A DNA stretch of 64,000 nt from contig JAILNR010000015.1 in NCBI GenBank assembly GCA_024691325.1, positions 1 to 64,000 on the forward strand, read 5' to 3'. Both the position numbers and the translations under genes were made by a program. The notes beneath the pieces were generated by a model, which worked only from the letters and a program-made list of their open reading frames with translations, was not told the origin of the DNA and searched no databases. Source of the stretch: Saccharofermentans sp. (GTDB lineage: Bacteria > Bacillota > Clostridia > Saccharofermentanales > Saccharofermentanaceae). Positions 34,015 to 43,182 of this stretch are shown piece after piece (positions within the stretch are counted from its first letter, which is position 1; every line of letters begins with the position of its first letter).

Positions 34015-34772
34015 ATAAAGACTTTTTCTGCGAAGTAACATCGAAATGTATGTTAAATGAGGAAACTGCTCTCATTGAGATTCTTTGTCCTGAAATAGCT
34101 TCTTGTGCAGTTCCCGGACAGTTCGTTAACATTACATGCTCTAATTTCCTAAGACGCCCTTTTGGTATTGCATCTGTTAACAAAGAAGCGGGTACTTTCA
34201 AAGTGGGCATTAAGATCGTTGGTGAAGGTTCTGAAGAACTTGCATCAATGGATGAAGGTGAAGGAACATGGATACTGGGACCTCTGGGTAACGGATTTGA
34301 TCTGTCAAACAATAAATATATACTCGTTGGCGGCGGCTCCGGTGTTTTCCCGATTAATTTCCTTTATGAGAAGTTAAGCTCTGAAGGTAAGTCTGTTAAG
34401 GTTGTTCAGGGCTTCAGAGATGCTTCACAGATAATCATGAATAATGATGATTATATTCTTACTACTGATGCCGGTGATGCCGGAATCAAGGGTAATTGTT
34501 GTGACGGCCTTAATACGCTTACGGATGAGGATATTAACGGTTCCACAATACTTTGTGTAGGTCCGATGCCTATGATGAGGGCGGTATCTTCCTGGGCAGA
34601 ACAGAAAGGTCTTGATTGCTTCGTATCACTTGAGCAGAGAATGGCTTGCGGAATTGGTATCTGCCTTGTATGTGTTTGTAAGATAAAGGCACAGGAGCAG
34701 GGAATCGAATTCGATCACAAAAGATGCTGTAAAGACGGTCCCGTCTTTGATGCTAAGGAGGTGATCTGGTGA
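34011..34772 (+). CDS. pyrK: Dihydroorotate dehydrogenase electron-transfer subunit
   Basis: Carries electrons from dihydroorotate oxidised by PyrD to NAD through FAD and a [2Fe-2S] cluster. The 253-residue protein has an FAD-binding LRRPFGIASVN near residue 47, a nucleotide-binding YILVGGGSGVFPI near 102, and a cluster-binding Cys set near the end: Cys213, Cys218, Cys221 and Cys239, with extra cysteines at 223 and 240. It overlaps pyrF and pyrD by 4 bases each, as expected for subunits of one complex. Confidence 0.95.
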   Translation: MNKDFFCEVTSKCMLNEETALIEILCPEIASCAVPGQFVNITCSNFLRRPFGIASVNKEAGTFKVGIKIVGEGSEELASMDEGEGTWILGPLGNGFDLSNNKYILVGGGSGVFPINFLYEKLSSEGKSVKVVQGFRDASQIIMNNDDYILTTDAGDAGIKGNCCDGLNTLTDEDINGSTILCVGPMPMMRAVSSWAEQKGLDCFVSLEQRMACGIGICLVCVCKIKAQEQGIEFDHKRCCKDGPVFDAKEVIW

Positions 34773-35689
34773 GCGAGCGTTTATTCGTAAATGTAGGGGA
34801 TACTTTCCTTAAAAGCCCGATCATTCTTGCATCAGGCACTTGTAATATGGGCCGGGAATTATCTGAGATATATGATCTTTCCATTCTTGGAGGCCTTTCA
34901 TCTAAAGGTCTTACGATAAAGCCCCGTGCAGGTAACGAAGGAGTCAGAGTAGCTGAGTGTAAGGCCGGAATGCTTAATTCAGTAGGACTTCAGAATCCCG
35001 GTGTTGAGCACTTTATCAAGTATGATCTTGACTTCATGAACACACTTGATACCGGTGTTATCGTTAATGTGGCCGGCCACTCTACTGAAGACTATATTGA
35101 TATGGTTAAGGCATTAGATCCGCATAAGGACAAGATTGATGCTCTCGAGATCAATCTTTCATGTCCTAATGTTAAAGAAGGATGCATGTCCATTGGCTCC
35201 GATAAGGAACAGATAAAGAAGATAGTCGGACAGCTTCGCAAGCTTACTGATCTTCCTTTGTGGATTAAGCTCACACCTAATGTTACTGATATAAGCAGTA
35301 TGGCTCTCGCAGCCCAGGATGGTGGTGCTGATGCCGTTGTTTTGATAAATACAATGCTTGGTATGGCAGTTGATATCAAAACAAGGCGTCCCGTACTTCA
35401 TAATAATACCGGAGGATATTCGGGACCCGCTATTAAACCGGTTGCCATCCGTATGGTTTCCGAATGTTACCGCGTGCTTGATATTCCTATAATCGGATGC
35501 GGCGGTATTAGCGAGGCTTCTGATGTTCTCGAATTCATGATAGCAGGCGCATCCGCGGTTGAGATCGGAACAGCAAGTCTTGTTGTCCCTGACTGTCCGC
35601 AGTTTATAACAGAAGAACTTGAAGCTTGGTGCGAAGAGAACGATACTGATATAAGAACACTGACTGGAACTTTGCAGCTTTGGCAGTAA
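34769..35689 (+). CDS. pyrD: Dihydroorotate dehydrogenase 1B catalytic subunit
   Basis: Oxidises dihydroorotate to orotate with FMN and passes electrons to PyrK. The 306-residue class 1B protein has INLSCPNVKEG near residue 128 with the catalytic Cys, LWIKLTPNVTD near 165, NTMLGMAVD near 192 and the FMN phosphate loop GCGGI near 245. It starts with an AAGGAGGTG site inside pyrK. It is separated from pyrE by 18 bases with a new AAAGGAG site. Confidence 0.97.
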   Translation: MSERLFVNVGDTFLKSPIILASGTCNMGRELSEIYDLSILGGLSSKGLTIKPRAGNEGVRVAECKAGMLNSVGLQNPGVEHFIKYDLDFMNTLDTGVIVNVAGHSTEDYIDMVKALDPHKDKIDALEINLSCPNVKEGCMSIGSDKEQIKKIVGQLRKLTDLPLWIKLTPNVTDISSMALAAQDGGADAVVLINTMLGMAVDIKTRRPVLHNNTGGYSGPAIKPVAIRMVSECYRVLDIPIIGCGGISEASDVLEFMIAGASAVEIGTASLVVPDCPQFITEELEAWCEENDTDIRTLTGTLQLWQ

Positions 35690-35707
35690 TTATAAAGGAG
35701 AAAAATT

Positions 35708-36544
35708 ATGGCTAACAAAACAACCGAGAACCTTTTTAAAACAAATGCGATCCGTGTAGCTCCCGCAGATACACCTTTCTGGTACACATCAGGTAAGTTC
35801 GGACCTTTCTATATAAATACGCATTTTTTGATCAAAGATGAAGGTGTAGCTAATGATGTTCTGAGAATCATCGAGGATGAGTGTGCAACAGATAAAGAAA
35901 AGGCACCTAAGAATATCTATGAGGTTCTTGACAGACAGTATAATTCTTCCGAGACATATAGAGATGTAATTGATGAGCTTGTTGATCTTGCTTCAAAGTA
36001 TGATTTTGACTTTATCTCCGGTGGAGAGAGAAGAGACTTCTTCTTCTCGATGCCTGTAGCTCACCTTATGGATAAGCCTCATCTTACAATCTACAAGGAT
36101 ATGACTTCAACATTTACAGACAGTGATTTCAATCCTTTGAACATGCCTATTACAGGTAAGACAGGTCTTCATATTGCCGATCTTATTACAGAAGCATCCA
36201 GCTATGACAGAGCATGGGTTCCTGCCATCAGGGATGTAAGTGCTGTTATTAACGATACCATTGCTGTTGTTGACAGACATCAGAACGGTGAAGCAGTTTT
36301 GAGAAGCCTCGGAATCTCGATGCAGACACTTACCGGTGTTGATAAGTCTTTGTTTGATGAAGCAAAGCAGAAAGGTTATATCGATGATGCGCAGTATGAG
36401 CTTGTTATCAAGTTCCTTGAGGATCCCGATAAGTATATGAAAGACTTTATCGCATCTCATCCCACCTTCATCGAAGACCAGATAAAGCTTGGCGGTAAGA
36501 ATGCTGAACGTGCAAAACTTGCTGTTTCAAAGGGCTTTGTATAA
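35708..36544 (+). CDS. pyrE: Orotate phosphoribosyltransferase-like protein, diverged
   Basis: By position it should turn orotate plus PRPP into OMP. The N-terminus fits PyrE (residues 24-38, FWYTSGKFGPFYINT), but at 278 residues it is some 60-80 residues longer than classical PyrE. The expected PRPP motif VEDVITTGxS reads IADLITEASS at 156-165, with the first acidic residue and the Thr-Gly changed. GGERRDFFFS at 105-114 also differs from the usual loop. It may be an active clostridial variant or may have another role; no other pyrE is visible here. An AAAGGAG site precedes the start. Confidence 0.75.
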   Translation: MANKTTENLFKTNAIRVAPADTPFWYTSGKFGPFYINTHFLIKDEGVANDVLRIIEDECATDKEKAPKNIYEVLDRQYNSSETYRDVIDELVDLASKYDFDFISGGERRDFFFSMPVAHLMDKPHLTIYKDMTSTFTDSDFNPLNMPITGKTGLHIADLITEASSYDRAWVPAIRDVSAVINDTIAVVDRHQNGEAVLRSLGISMQTLTGVDKSLFDEAKQKGYIDDAQYELVIKFLEDPDKYMKDFIASHPTFIEDQIKLGGKNAERAKLAVSKGFV

Positions 36545-36590
36545 TAAGTTTGCGTTATAATAAATATAATCAAATAAAGGAACGATACAA

Positions 36591-38291
36591 ATGAAAGACA
36601 TACCTCTTTACGAAGTTACCAAGATACAGAACTTAAGAGACGTTATAAAGACACGTGTTAAGGAGTTCCCGCAGAATCCGGTTTTCCTTCATAAGCCTAA
36701 TAAGAGCAAGGAATATGTACCTGTATCCACTGAAAAGTATGATCACGATATCGATTCACTGGGTACGGCTCTTATGCATAAGGTTGATAAGGGCGCAAGA
36801 GTTGCCATTCTTGCTGAGACAAGGTACGAGTGGTATGTTTCATATCTTGCTACTACAAACGGTACAGGATGTGTCGTTCCTATTGATAAGGAACTTAAGT
36901 CAGATGAGATCCTTAATTGCCTTTCAAGAGCTCATGCCGATATAGTTATCTTCTCGGCTTCCAAGAAAGAATCCATTGATGAGGTTTACGGCAAGGTAGA
37001 CTCAATCAAGTATTACGTTTGTATGGACGACATTGAAGATACAAGATTCATAAGTTATACGAAGCTTATTGAAGAAGGTGAGAAGCTCTTAGCAGATGGC
37101 GACAAGATATTCACGGAAGCAACTATTGATCCCGAAGAGATGACTATCCTTTTGTTTACTTCGGGAACAACTGCAAAGTCAAAGGCTGTTATGCTTTGCC
37201 AGAGGAATATCTGTAAGAATCTTATGTCGATGTTCTCGATGCTTTATATCGACAGAAACGATGTGTTCTTCTCAGTTCTTCCTTTGCATCATACATATGA
37301 ATGTACATGCGGATTCTTAGGACAGGTTTACAGAGGAACAACGATAGCTATCTGTTCCGGACTTCGTTATATAACCTCCGAGATCAAGGAAGCAAAGCCT
37401 TCATGTATCCTTATGGTTCCCGTTATGCTTGAGATGTTCTATAAGAACATCATGAAGAACATTAACTCTGATCCTAAGAAAGCCAAGAAGTTCAATACAG
37501 GAAGAAAGCTTTCGAAGTTTTTAATGAAGCTTCATATTGATGTCAGAAAGAAGCTTTTCGCGCAGATTCATGATGTCTTTGGCGGCAACATGAGACTTAT
37601 TATCCTTGGTGGTGCTCCTGTTAAGCCTGAAGCACTTGAGTTCTTCCAGGATATGGGGTTCCTGTGCGTGCAGGGTTATGGTCTTACCGAGTGTGCCCCG
37701 ATACTTGCTCTTAACAGAGATGTTGATTTTGAAAATGAGGCTGCAGGACTTCCTTTGCCCGGCGTTGATGTTCAGATCTTAAATCCTGACTCAGATGGTA
37801 TTGGTGAGTTTATTGCCAAGGGTGACAATGTCTTTATGGGTTATTATGAGGACCCTGAATCAACAGCTGAGGCACTTGATTCTGACGGATACTATCATAC
37901 AGGTGACTTAGGCTATATTGATAAGAACGGCTTTTGTATCATTACAGGCCGCAAGAAGAATGTCATCATTGCCCAGAATGGTAAGAATGTATTCCCGGAA
38001 GAGATCGAGTATCTTTTGTCTCTTGACGACAGAGTAGCCGAGAGCGTTGTATCCGGAGAACATGACGATAAGAAGAACGATATTATTATCGTTGCAACTA
38101 TCTTCCCGGATATGGACTGGGTAGAGCAGAACCTCGGTAAAGATGCTTCTGATGAAGCTATTCAGAAAGAACTCGAGGATGCTGTTGATAAAGTTAACGA
38201 GAAGCTTGTTAATTATAAGAAGATAAAGAAGGTTGTATTACGTAAGACGGAGTTCGAGAAGAATACATCCCGCAAGATAAAGAGGTATTGA
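36591..38291 (+). CDS. AMP-forming acyl-CoA synthetase
   Basis: A 566-residue member of the ANL superfamily that activates a carboxylic acid with ATP and then forms the CoA thioester. The AMP-binding signature LLFTSGTTAKSKAV is near residues 186-199, GYGLTECAPI near 363 and the hinge region YHTGDLGYID near 432. The C-terminal end FEKNTSRKIKRY has the catalytic lysine segment. It is closest to long-chain fatty acid-CoA ligases in appearance. An AAAGGAA site precedes the start. The tldD gene begins 1 base after its stop. Confidence 0.9.
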   Translation: MKDIPLYEVTKIQNLRDVIKTRVKEFPQNPVFLHKPNKSKEYVPVSTEKYDHDIDSLGTALMHKVDKGARVAILAETRYEWYVSYLATTNGTGCVVPIDKELKSDEILNCLSRAHADIVIFSASKKESIDEVYGKVDSIKYYVCMDDIEDTRFISYTKLIEEGEKLLADGDKIFTEATIDPEEMTILLFTSGTTAKSKAVMLCQRNICKNLMSMFSMLYIDRNDVFFSVLPLHHTYECTCGFLGQVYRGTTIAICSGLRYITSEIKEAKPSCILMVPVMLEMFYKNIMKNINSDPKKAKKFNTGRKLSKFLMKLHIDVRKKLFAQIHDVFGGNMRLIILGGAPVKPEALEFFQDMGFLCVQGYGLTECAPILALNRDVDFENEAAGLPLPGVDVQILNPDSDGIGEFIAKGDNVFMGYYEDPESTAEALDSDGYYHTGDLGYIDKNGFCIITGRKKNVIIAQNGKNVFPEEIEYLLSLDDRVAESVVSGEHDDKKNDIIIVATIFPDMDWVEQNLGKDASDEAIQKELEDAVDKVNEKLVNYKKIKKVVLRKTEFEKNTSRKIKRY

Positions 38292-38292
38292 T

Positions 38293-39678
38293 TTGTTAAG
38301 TGAAGTAACTGTCTCGAGGATTATTGAAGCTGCAATGAGCGGACAGGCCGACTTTGCAGAGGTCTTTGAAGAAGAGAAGAAGGTTTCATCAGTTGGTCTT
38401 CTTAATAAGAGGACTATAAGGGCAGCATCAGGGATCAATTATGGTGTCGGAATAAGACTTATGGCCGGTACCAATGTAGTTTATGTTTATACATGTGATA
38501 AGTCTGAGGATGCTTTGATCAAGCTTGCAAAAGAAGCAGCGTCTGCCGTTAAAGGAGGCAAGACTTCCGATATCAAAGAGGTGGAAGCTTTAAGCAAATC
38601 CACGCCTTCTATACTTGTTACAGATCCGCTTAGCGTTTCCAAGAAAGTAAATATTGATTTTTTGAAGGAAGCATCCGAATTTGCTCTGAACTATGATGAG
38701 CTTATCACACAGGTTGCTTCCTCTTATGCTACTTCAAACAGAGTTATTCACATCACTAACAGTGAGGGCATTAATAAAGAGGAGTCACAGACCAGGATAC
38801 GCTTCTCCATAGAGACTGTCGCAACCAAGGGAACCGAGAAGCAGACCGGAAGGATTGCACCCGGAACGATGAGAGGATATGAGTTTGTTGAAGAATATCC
38901 CATGATCGATAAGACCCGTGAATGCTGTGAGACTGCTATCAGAATGGTAAATGCCGGATATGCTCCTTCGGGTAAGATGCCTGTTATTATCGGTAACGGT
39001 TTTGGCGGAGTTATCTTCCATGAAGCATGCGGTCATGCTCTTGAGGCAACCGCAGTAGGCATTAAAGCTTCGTGCTTTACGGATAAGCTCGGTAAGCAGA
39101 TTGCTTCTTCAATAGTAACCGCTAGAGATGACGCAAGAATTGAAGGCGAGTGGGGATCTTATATGACCGATGATACGGGGAGAAAGTCTTCAAATCTTCT
39201 TCTTATAGAGAACGGTATTTGTAAGAATTGTCTCGTTGACGATCTTGGTGCCAGAAGAATGGGATGTGAGCCTACAGGTTGTGGAAGAAGACAGGATTTT
39301 ACATATGCTCCAACTTCAAGAATGAGCAATACCTATATCGACAAGGGCGAGGATGATCCAAAAGATATCATCGCCGATACAGAATATGGTATTTATTGCA
39401 CCAAGATGGGCGGCGGCTCAGTTGATACAGCAACCGGTGAATTCAATTTCGCTGCGGAAGAGGCCTTTATGGTAAGAAACGGTAAGATTGCCGAGCCTGT
39501 AAGAGGCGCTACCTTGATCGGTAAAGGTCAGGAGATACTGATGAACATCGACAGAGTCGGTAATGATCTTAAGCTTGCCGCAGGTATGTGCGGCTCTATC
39601 TCGGGAGGTGTTCCCGTTACGGTAGGTCAGCCGACTATCAGAGTATCTTCGATACTTGTTGGTGGAAGGGAGGCCTGA
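38293..39678 (+). CDS. tldD: TldD-family metalloprotease subunit
   Basis: The catalytic half of the TldD/TldE protease, which trims unfolded or modified peptides and helps mature some ribosomal peptides. The 461-residue protein has the zinc motif HEACGH at residues 243-248 (HExxxH), preceded by GFGGVIF. A later Cys in the MCGSISGG segment fits the family's third ligand region. The start is TTG 38293, 1 base after the upstream stop, with AAGAGG before it. The partner pmbA follows. No peptide precursor gene is seen nearby. Confidence 0.93.
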   Translation: MLSEVTVSRIIEAAMSGQADFAEVFEEEKKVSSVGLLNKRTIRAASGINYGVGIRLMAGTNVVYVYTCDKSEDALIKLAKEAASAVKGGKTSDIKEVEALSKSTPSILVTDPLSVSKKVNIDFLKEASEFALNYDELITQVASSYATSNRVIHITNSEGINKEESQTRIRFSIETVATKGTEKQTGRIAPGTMRGYEFVEEYPMIDKTRECCETAIRMVNAGYAPSGKMPVIIGNGFGGVIFHEACGHALEATAVGIKASCFTDKLGKQIASSIVTARDDARIEGEWGSYMTDDTGRKSSNLLLIENGICKNCLVDDLGARRMGCEPTGCGRRQDFTYAPTSRMSNTYIDKGEDDPKDIIADTEYGIYCTKMGGGSVDTATGEFNFAAEEAFMVRNGKIAEPVRGATLIGKGQEILMNIDRVGNDLKLAAGMCGSISGGVPVTVGQPTIRVSSILVGGREA

Positions 39679-39680
39679 TC

Positions 39681-41063
39681 ATGGACAGAACATTTGCCGG
39701 GAAGTATATAAAGGATCTTGTTGAGAAAGCTATAAAATTCGGATTTGAAGATGCTGAAGCCTGCTTTATGAGCAGCTCATCCATGGAGATAAATGTTCTT
39801 AACGGGGAAGTATCCTCATATGAGAATTCCACAATGCAGGGAGTAGGTTTCAGAGGTAAGAAGAACGGTCAGATGGGCGGTTCTTTTACATCAGATCTGA
39901 ACGACAATGCTGTTGATTTTATCCTTAGAAATGCCATGGAGAACTGCGAAGTTCTTGATGATGAGGATGAGGAATTCATCTACTGTGATCCTGAGAACAG
40001 TCACCTTGAGAGCATACAGTTAAGCGGTTCCTATGATAAGAATACATATGACAAATTCTCAATGGTAGGACTTAAGCTTGAGAAGGATATCCTTGCTTTA
40101 TCAGATGATATTAAAGCGGTCGATTATCTGTCGATCTCTTGCGGTACCGGTCCTTCGATTTCAGTTAATTCCAAAGGTCTGTACACTTACAAAGACTCTG
40201 ACTATATAACAATAATGGCTGAAGCCAGAGCCGAGAAAGACGGCGTTGTTAAGACAGGCGGATACTATTGGTTCGGTAAGGATATAGATGATTTTGATGA
40301 GAAGAAATTCCTTAACACATTGAAGAAGCGTGTTCTCGGAAAACTCGGTGCTTCTTCTGTAGCATCAGGTGAGTATAAGATCATCTTTGACAGCGAGGCT
40401 TTTGTAAGTCTGTTTGATACATTCATAAGTAATTTCTCATCATACACGATGCAGAAAGGTCTCTCGCTTCTGGCAGGTAAGGAAGGTCAGACGATTGCCT
40501 CCGACCTGTTTACCATAAGAGAAGAGCCCATGTATGAGAATGCTCTTATCAAATTCCCGTTTGATTCCGAGGGCGTTCTTACGAAGTCAAAAGCACTTAT
40601 AGATAAAGGTGTCTTTGTTAAAGCTTTCTATAATCTTAAGACTGCTCATAAGGCAGGAACAGAATCAACAGGAAACGGCTTTAAGGGTGCTTTCTCGGCG
40701 CCGGTCGGTATATCCGCTACTAATCTTATAGTGGAACCCGGTGATAAGGATTTTGATCAGTTGTGTGCCTGGGTTCAAGACGGCCTCTATATAACTGACC
40801 TTAACGGTCTTCATGCTGGTGTAAATAAGATAAGCGGCGATTTTTCCTTATTCTGTGAAGGTTATCTTATTAAAGACGGAAAGATTGCCCGTCCTGTAGA
40901 GCAGATTACGGTTGCTGATAACTTCTATGAAGTATTAAAGAAGATTATTGCTACCGGTTCTGATACAATAAGTGTTCCTGAAGGTAAAGGAGAATACTTC
41001 TGTCCTTCAGTGGTTATCAGTAAAATGAACATCTCAGGAGATGTGAAAGAGAGGGAAGAATAA
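39681..41063 (+). CDS. pmbA: TldE/PmbA-family protease subunit
   Basis: The non-catalytic partner of TldD, 460 residues. It is related to TldD in fold but lacks the HExxxH motif, as expected. Characteristic stretches are ENSTMQGVGFRGKKNGQMGG (split over one strand, near residue 50) and TGNGFKGAFSAPVG near 335. ATG 39681 is chosen because it has a GGGAGG site; an upstream in-frame start at 39588 would lie inside tldD. It stops 1 base before the sulfhydrylase gene. Confidence 0.92.
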   Translation: MDRTFAGKYIKDLVEKAIKFGFEDAEACFMSSSSMEINVLNGEVSSYENSTMQGVGFRGKKNGQMGGSFTSDLNDNAVDFILRNAMENCEVLDDEDEEFIYCDPENSHLESIQLSGSYDKNTYDKFSMVGLKLEKDILALSDDIKAVDYLSISCGTGPSISVNSKGLYTYKDSDYITIMAEARAEKDGVVKTGGYYWFGKDIDDFDEKKFLNTLKKRVLGKLGASSVASGEYKIIFDSEAFVSLFDTFISNFSSYTMQKGLSLLAGKEGQTIASDLFTIREEPMYENALIKFPFDSEGVLTKSKALIDKGVFVKAFYNLKTAHKAGTESTGNGFKGAFSAPVGISATNLIVEPGDKDFDQLCAWVQDGLYITDLNGLHAGVNKISGDFSLFCEGYLIKDGKIARPVEQITVADNFYEVLKKIIATGSDTISVPEGKGEYFCPSVVISKMNISGDVKEREE

Positions 41064-41064
41064 T

Positions 41065-42342
41065 ATGGAAAACAGCATTGATACAAAGTGTTTGCACGAG
41101 GGCTATACTCCCGGAAACGGTGAACCGAGACAGGTACCTATCTATCAGAGTACAACCTGGAAGTATAATACTTCCGATGATATGGGAAAGCTCTTTGATC
41201 TTGAAGCATCAGGTTACTTCTACACCAGACTTCAGAATCCTACAAATGACTATGTAGCAAGCAAACTATGCGGTATGGAAGGTGGATTTGCCGGTATGCT
41301 GACCTCATCCGGTCAGGCTGCCAACTTCTTTGCTGTATTCAATATCTGTGAAGCCGGCGACCATTTTATAGCTTCATCTTCAATTTACGGCGGAACATAT
41401 AATCTGTTCGGCGTAACTATGAAGAAGATGGGTATAGAGTGCACATTCGTAGACCAGTCCCTGTCATATGAAGAGCTTTCAAAGTACTTTAAGCCCAATA
41501 CCAAGTGTGTATTCGGTGAAACCATTACTAATCCTACTGTTAATGTACTTGATATCGAGAAGTTCGCGAAGCTTGCTCATGATCACGGGGTACCGCTTAT
41601 CGTAGACAATACTTTCGCTACTCCTGTTAACTGCCGTCCTATAGAGTGGGGATGCGATATCGTTACTCATTCAACGACCAAGTACATCGACGGACATGCA
41701 TCATCAGTTGGCGGTGCAATAATCGACAGCGGTAACTTCGACTGGATGGCACATGCAGATAAGTTCCCCGGCCTTACAACGCCTGACGAGTCCTATCATG
41801 GAATTACTTATGCTACTAAGTTCGGCAAGGGTGCTTATATTACTAAGGCTACAGCACAGCTCATGAGAGACTTCGGCTGCATACAGGCTCCGCAGAATGC
41901 TTATTATGTTCAGATCGGACTCGAGTCTTTGGCTGTAAGAATGCGCCGTCATTGCGAAAATGCGCTGAAGGTTGCTAAGTACCTTGCATCCGATGAACGT
42001 ATTGCCTGGGTTAAGTACCCAGGTCTTGAGACCGATGATAACCACGAGCTTGCCATGAAGTATTGTCCTAACGGCACCTGCGGCGTTTTGTGCTTTGGTG
42101 TTAAGGGTGGAAGAGATATTTCAATTAAGTTCATGGATTCACTGAAGTTTGCTACGATCGCCACCCATGTTGCTGATTGCAAGACACTTCTTTTGCATCC
42201 TGCATCACATACACACAGACAGCTTTCAGATGAGCAGCTTGCTGAAGCAGGAATCGCTCCTGACCTTATCAGATTCAGTGTAGGTCTTGAGGATCCTGAT
42301 GATATAATCAATGATATCAAGCAGGCTCTTGATAAGATCTGA
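41065..42342 (+). CDS. metY: O-acetylhomoserine sulfhydrylase
   Basis: A 425-residue PLP enzyme of the Cys/Met metabolism family that joins O-acetylhomoserine with sulfide to homocysteine. The PLP lysine is Lys206 in THSTTKYIDGH, and the C-terminal segments THVADCKTLLLHPASHTHRQLS and DLIRFSVGLED (near residues 370-410, listed in parts) are typical of the MetY group rather than gamma-lyases. It follows pmbA by 1 base; an AGGGAAG site lies in the pmbA end. No S-box or T-box leader precedes it. Confidence 0.92.
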   Translation: MENSIDTKCLHEGYTPGNGEPRQVPIYQSTTWKYNTSDDMGKLFDLEASGYFYTRLQNPTNDYVASKLCGMEGGFAGMLTSSGQAANFFAVFNICEAGDHFIASSSIYGGTYNLFGVTMKKMGIECTFVDQSLSYEELSKYFKPNTKCVFGETITNPTVNVLDIEKFAKLAHDHGVPLIVDNTFATPVNCRPIEWGCDIVTHSTTKYIDGHASSVGGAIIDSGNFDWMAHADKFPGLTTPDESYHGITYATKFGKGAYITKATAQLMRDFGCIQAPQNAYYVQIGLESLAVRMRRHCENALKVAKYLASDERIAWVKYPGLETDDNHELAMKYCPNGTCGVLCFGVKGGRDISIKFMDSLKFATIATHVADCKTLLLHPASHTHRQLSDEQLAEAGIAPDLIRFSVGLEDPDDIINDIKQALDKI

Positions 42343-42360
42343 TAATTGGAGGGTTACGTA

Positions 42361-42867
42361 TTGAAGCGGCTGATTGCTCTTTATTTGGTATTGGCTATAA
42401 CAGTACTCGGGTGTGCATGTTTGCGCAGGCCTGAAGATTCTCAAGTATCGGAAAGTACATTAATGGAAACTGTACAGATATCCGAATCTTCGGCCACACC
42501 TGAGAGCGTTGCCGAGACTTCTGTTGCTCCTTCCGTGACTGAGACTTCAGCTCCTTCGGAAACGGTTGTATTCAATAATACATTCGATTTTACCAATTCA
42601 ACAGGAAGAACAATCACCGCTTTATATGTTAAATCTTCTGACGTTGAGGATTTTGACGATAATAATCTTATTGCAGAACCTTTTACTGACGGCGAGGTCC
42701 GTCAGTTCCAAATTGATGTTGACGGTATGGTTTATGATCTTCGTGTCGTTTATGACGATGGTACCGTTAACGATATTAATGATGTATTTCTGGGTTATAT
42801 AACCGCAGCTTCCTTTATTTTTGAGAACGATTTAAGCTCCCTGGAATACACGGCTTCCACTAATTAA
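42361..42867 (+). CDS. Small lipoprotein, unknown function
   Basis: A 168-residue secreted lipoprotein. The signal peptide (LKRLIALYLVLAITVLGC) ends in the lipobox VLGC at residues 15-18 counted from TTG 42361, followed by a Ser/Thr/Pro/Glu-rich linker of about 50 residues and a small acidic beta-rich domain (TGRTITALYVKSSD). TTG is preferred because GGAGGG lies 8 bases before it. No family is recognised. It stands between metY and the feo promoter. Confidence 0.7.
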   Translation: MKRLIALYLVLAITVLGCACLRRPEDSQVSESTLMETVQISESSATPESVAETSVAPSVTETSAPSETVVFNNTFDFTNSTGRTITALYVKSSDVEDFDDNNLIAEPFTDGEVRQFQIDVDGMVYDLRVVYDDGTVNDINDVFLGYITAASFIFENDLSSLEYTASTN

Positions 42868-42885
42868 ATCTCATCAAATCGACTA

Positions 42886-42914
42886 TTGACAAAAGCCGGT
42901 TAGTTTCGTATAAC
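42886..42914 (+). promoter_or_regulatory. Promoter of the feo operon
   Basis: TTGACA (42886-42891) is a perfect -35 box; TATAAC (42909-42914) is the -10 box, with a 17-base spacer. It lies 46 bases before feoA. Two dyads lie over and downstream of the -10. Confidence 0.85.
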
Positions 42915-42938
42915 TACCTATGGTTAGTGTATGCTAAC
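42901..42938. promoter_or_regulatory. Twin metal-regulator-like operators at the feo promoter
   Basis: TAGTT-N6-AACTA (42901-42916) covers the -10 box, and GTTAG-N6-CTAAC (42923-42938) lies just downstream. Both are perfect 5-bp dyads with 6-base spacers, and their half-sites resemble those of DtxR/IdeR/MntR-type iron or manganese repressors. Position over the start of transcription fits repression when iron is sufficient. Confidence 0.6.
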
Positions 42939-42959
42939 ATATATTAGGAGGGGAAACTA

Positions 42960-43172
42960 ATGATACCGCTTGTTTTCGCACAAGTAGGGGAGGAGCAGAT
43001 CATTAAAAGGATCGGCGGATCTCCTGATGTTAAGCGTCATCTCGAAAATCTCGGATTTACCCCGGGGGGAACCGTTACTTTGATCAGCACTCTTGGCGGC
43101 AACGTTATCGTCAAGGTTAAAGAGTCACGCGTTGCAATAGATGAAGCTATGGCAAGAAAGATTATGATTTGA
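42960..43172 (+). CDS. feoA: FeoA family protein (first copy)
   Basis: A 70-residue SH3-like protein that supports ferrous iron uptake by FeoB. The FeoA core is visible: a short N-terminal strand, RIGGSPDVKRHLENLGFTPGGTVTLIS and the final VAIDEAMARKI. It starts with a strong AGGAGGGG site. A second feoA follows after 10 bases. Having two unlike feoA genes before feoB is common in Clostridia. Expression is probably iron-repressed through the operators upstream. Confidence 0.92.
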   Translation: MIPLVFAQVGEEQIIKRIGGSPDVKRHLENLGFTPGGTVTLISTLGGNVIVKVKESRVAIDEAMARKIMI

Positions 43173-43182
43173 GGAGGATTAT

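Noticed and set aside
42343..42360. SAM or T-box leader near metY
   Set aside because: metY starts 1 base after pmbA and the following gap is 18 bases, so no leader RNA fits.
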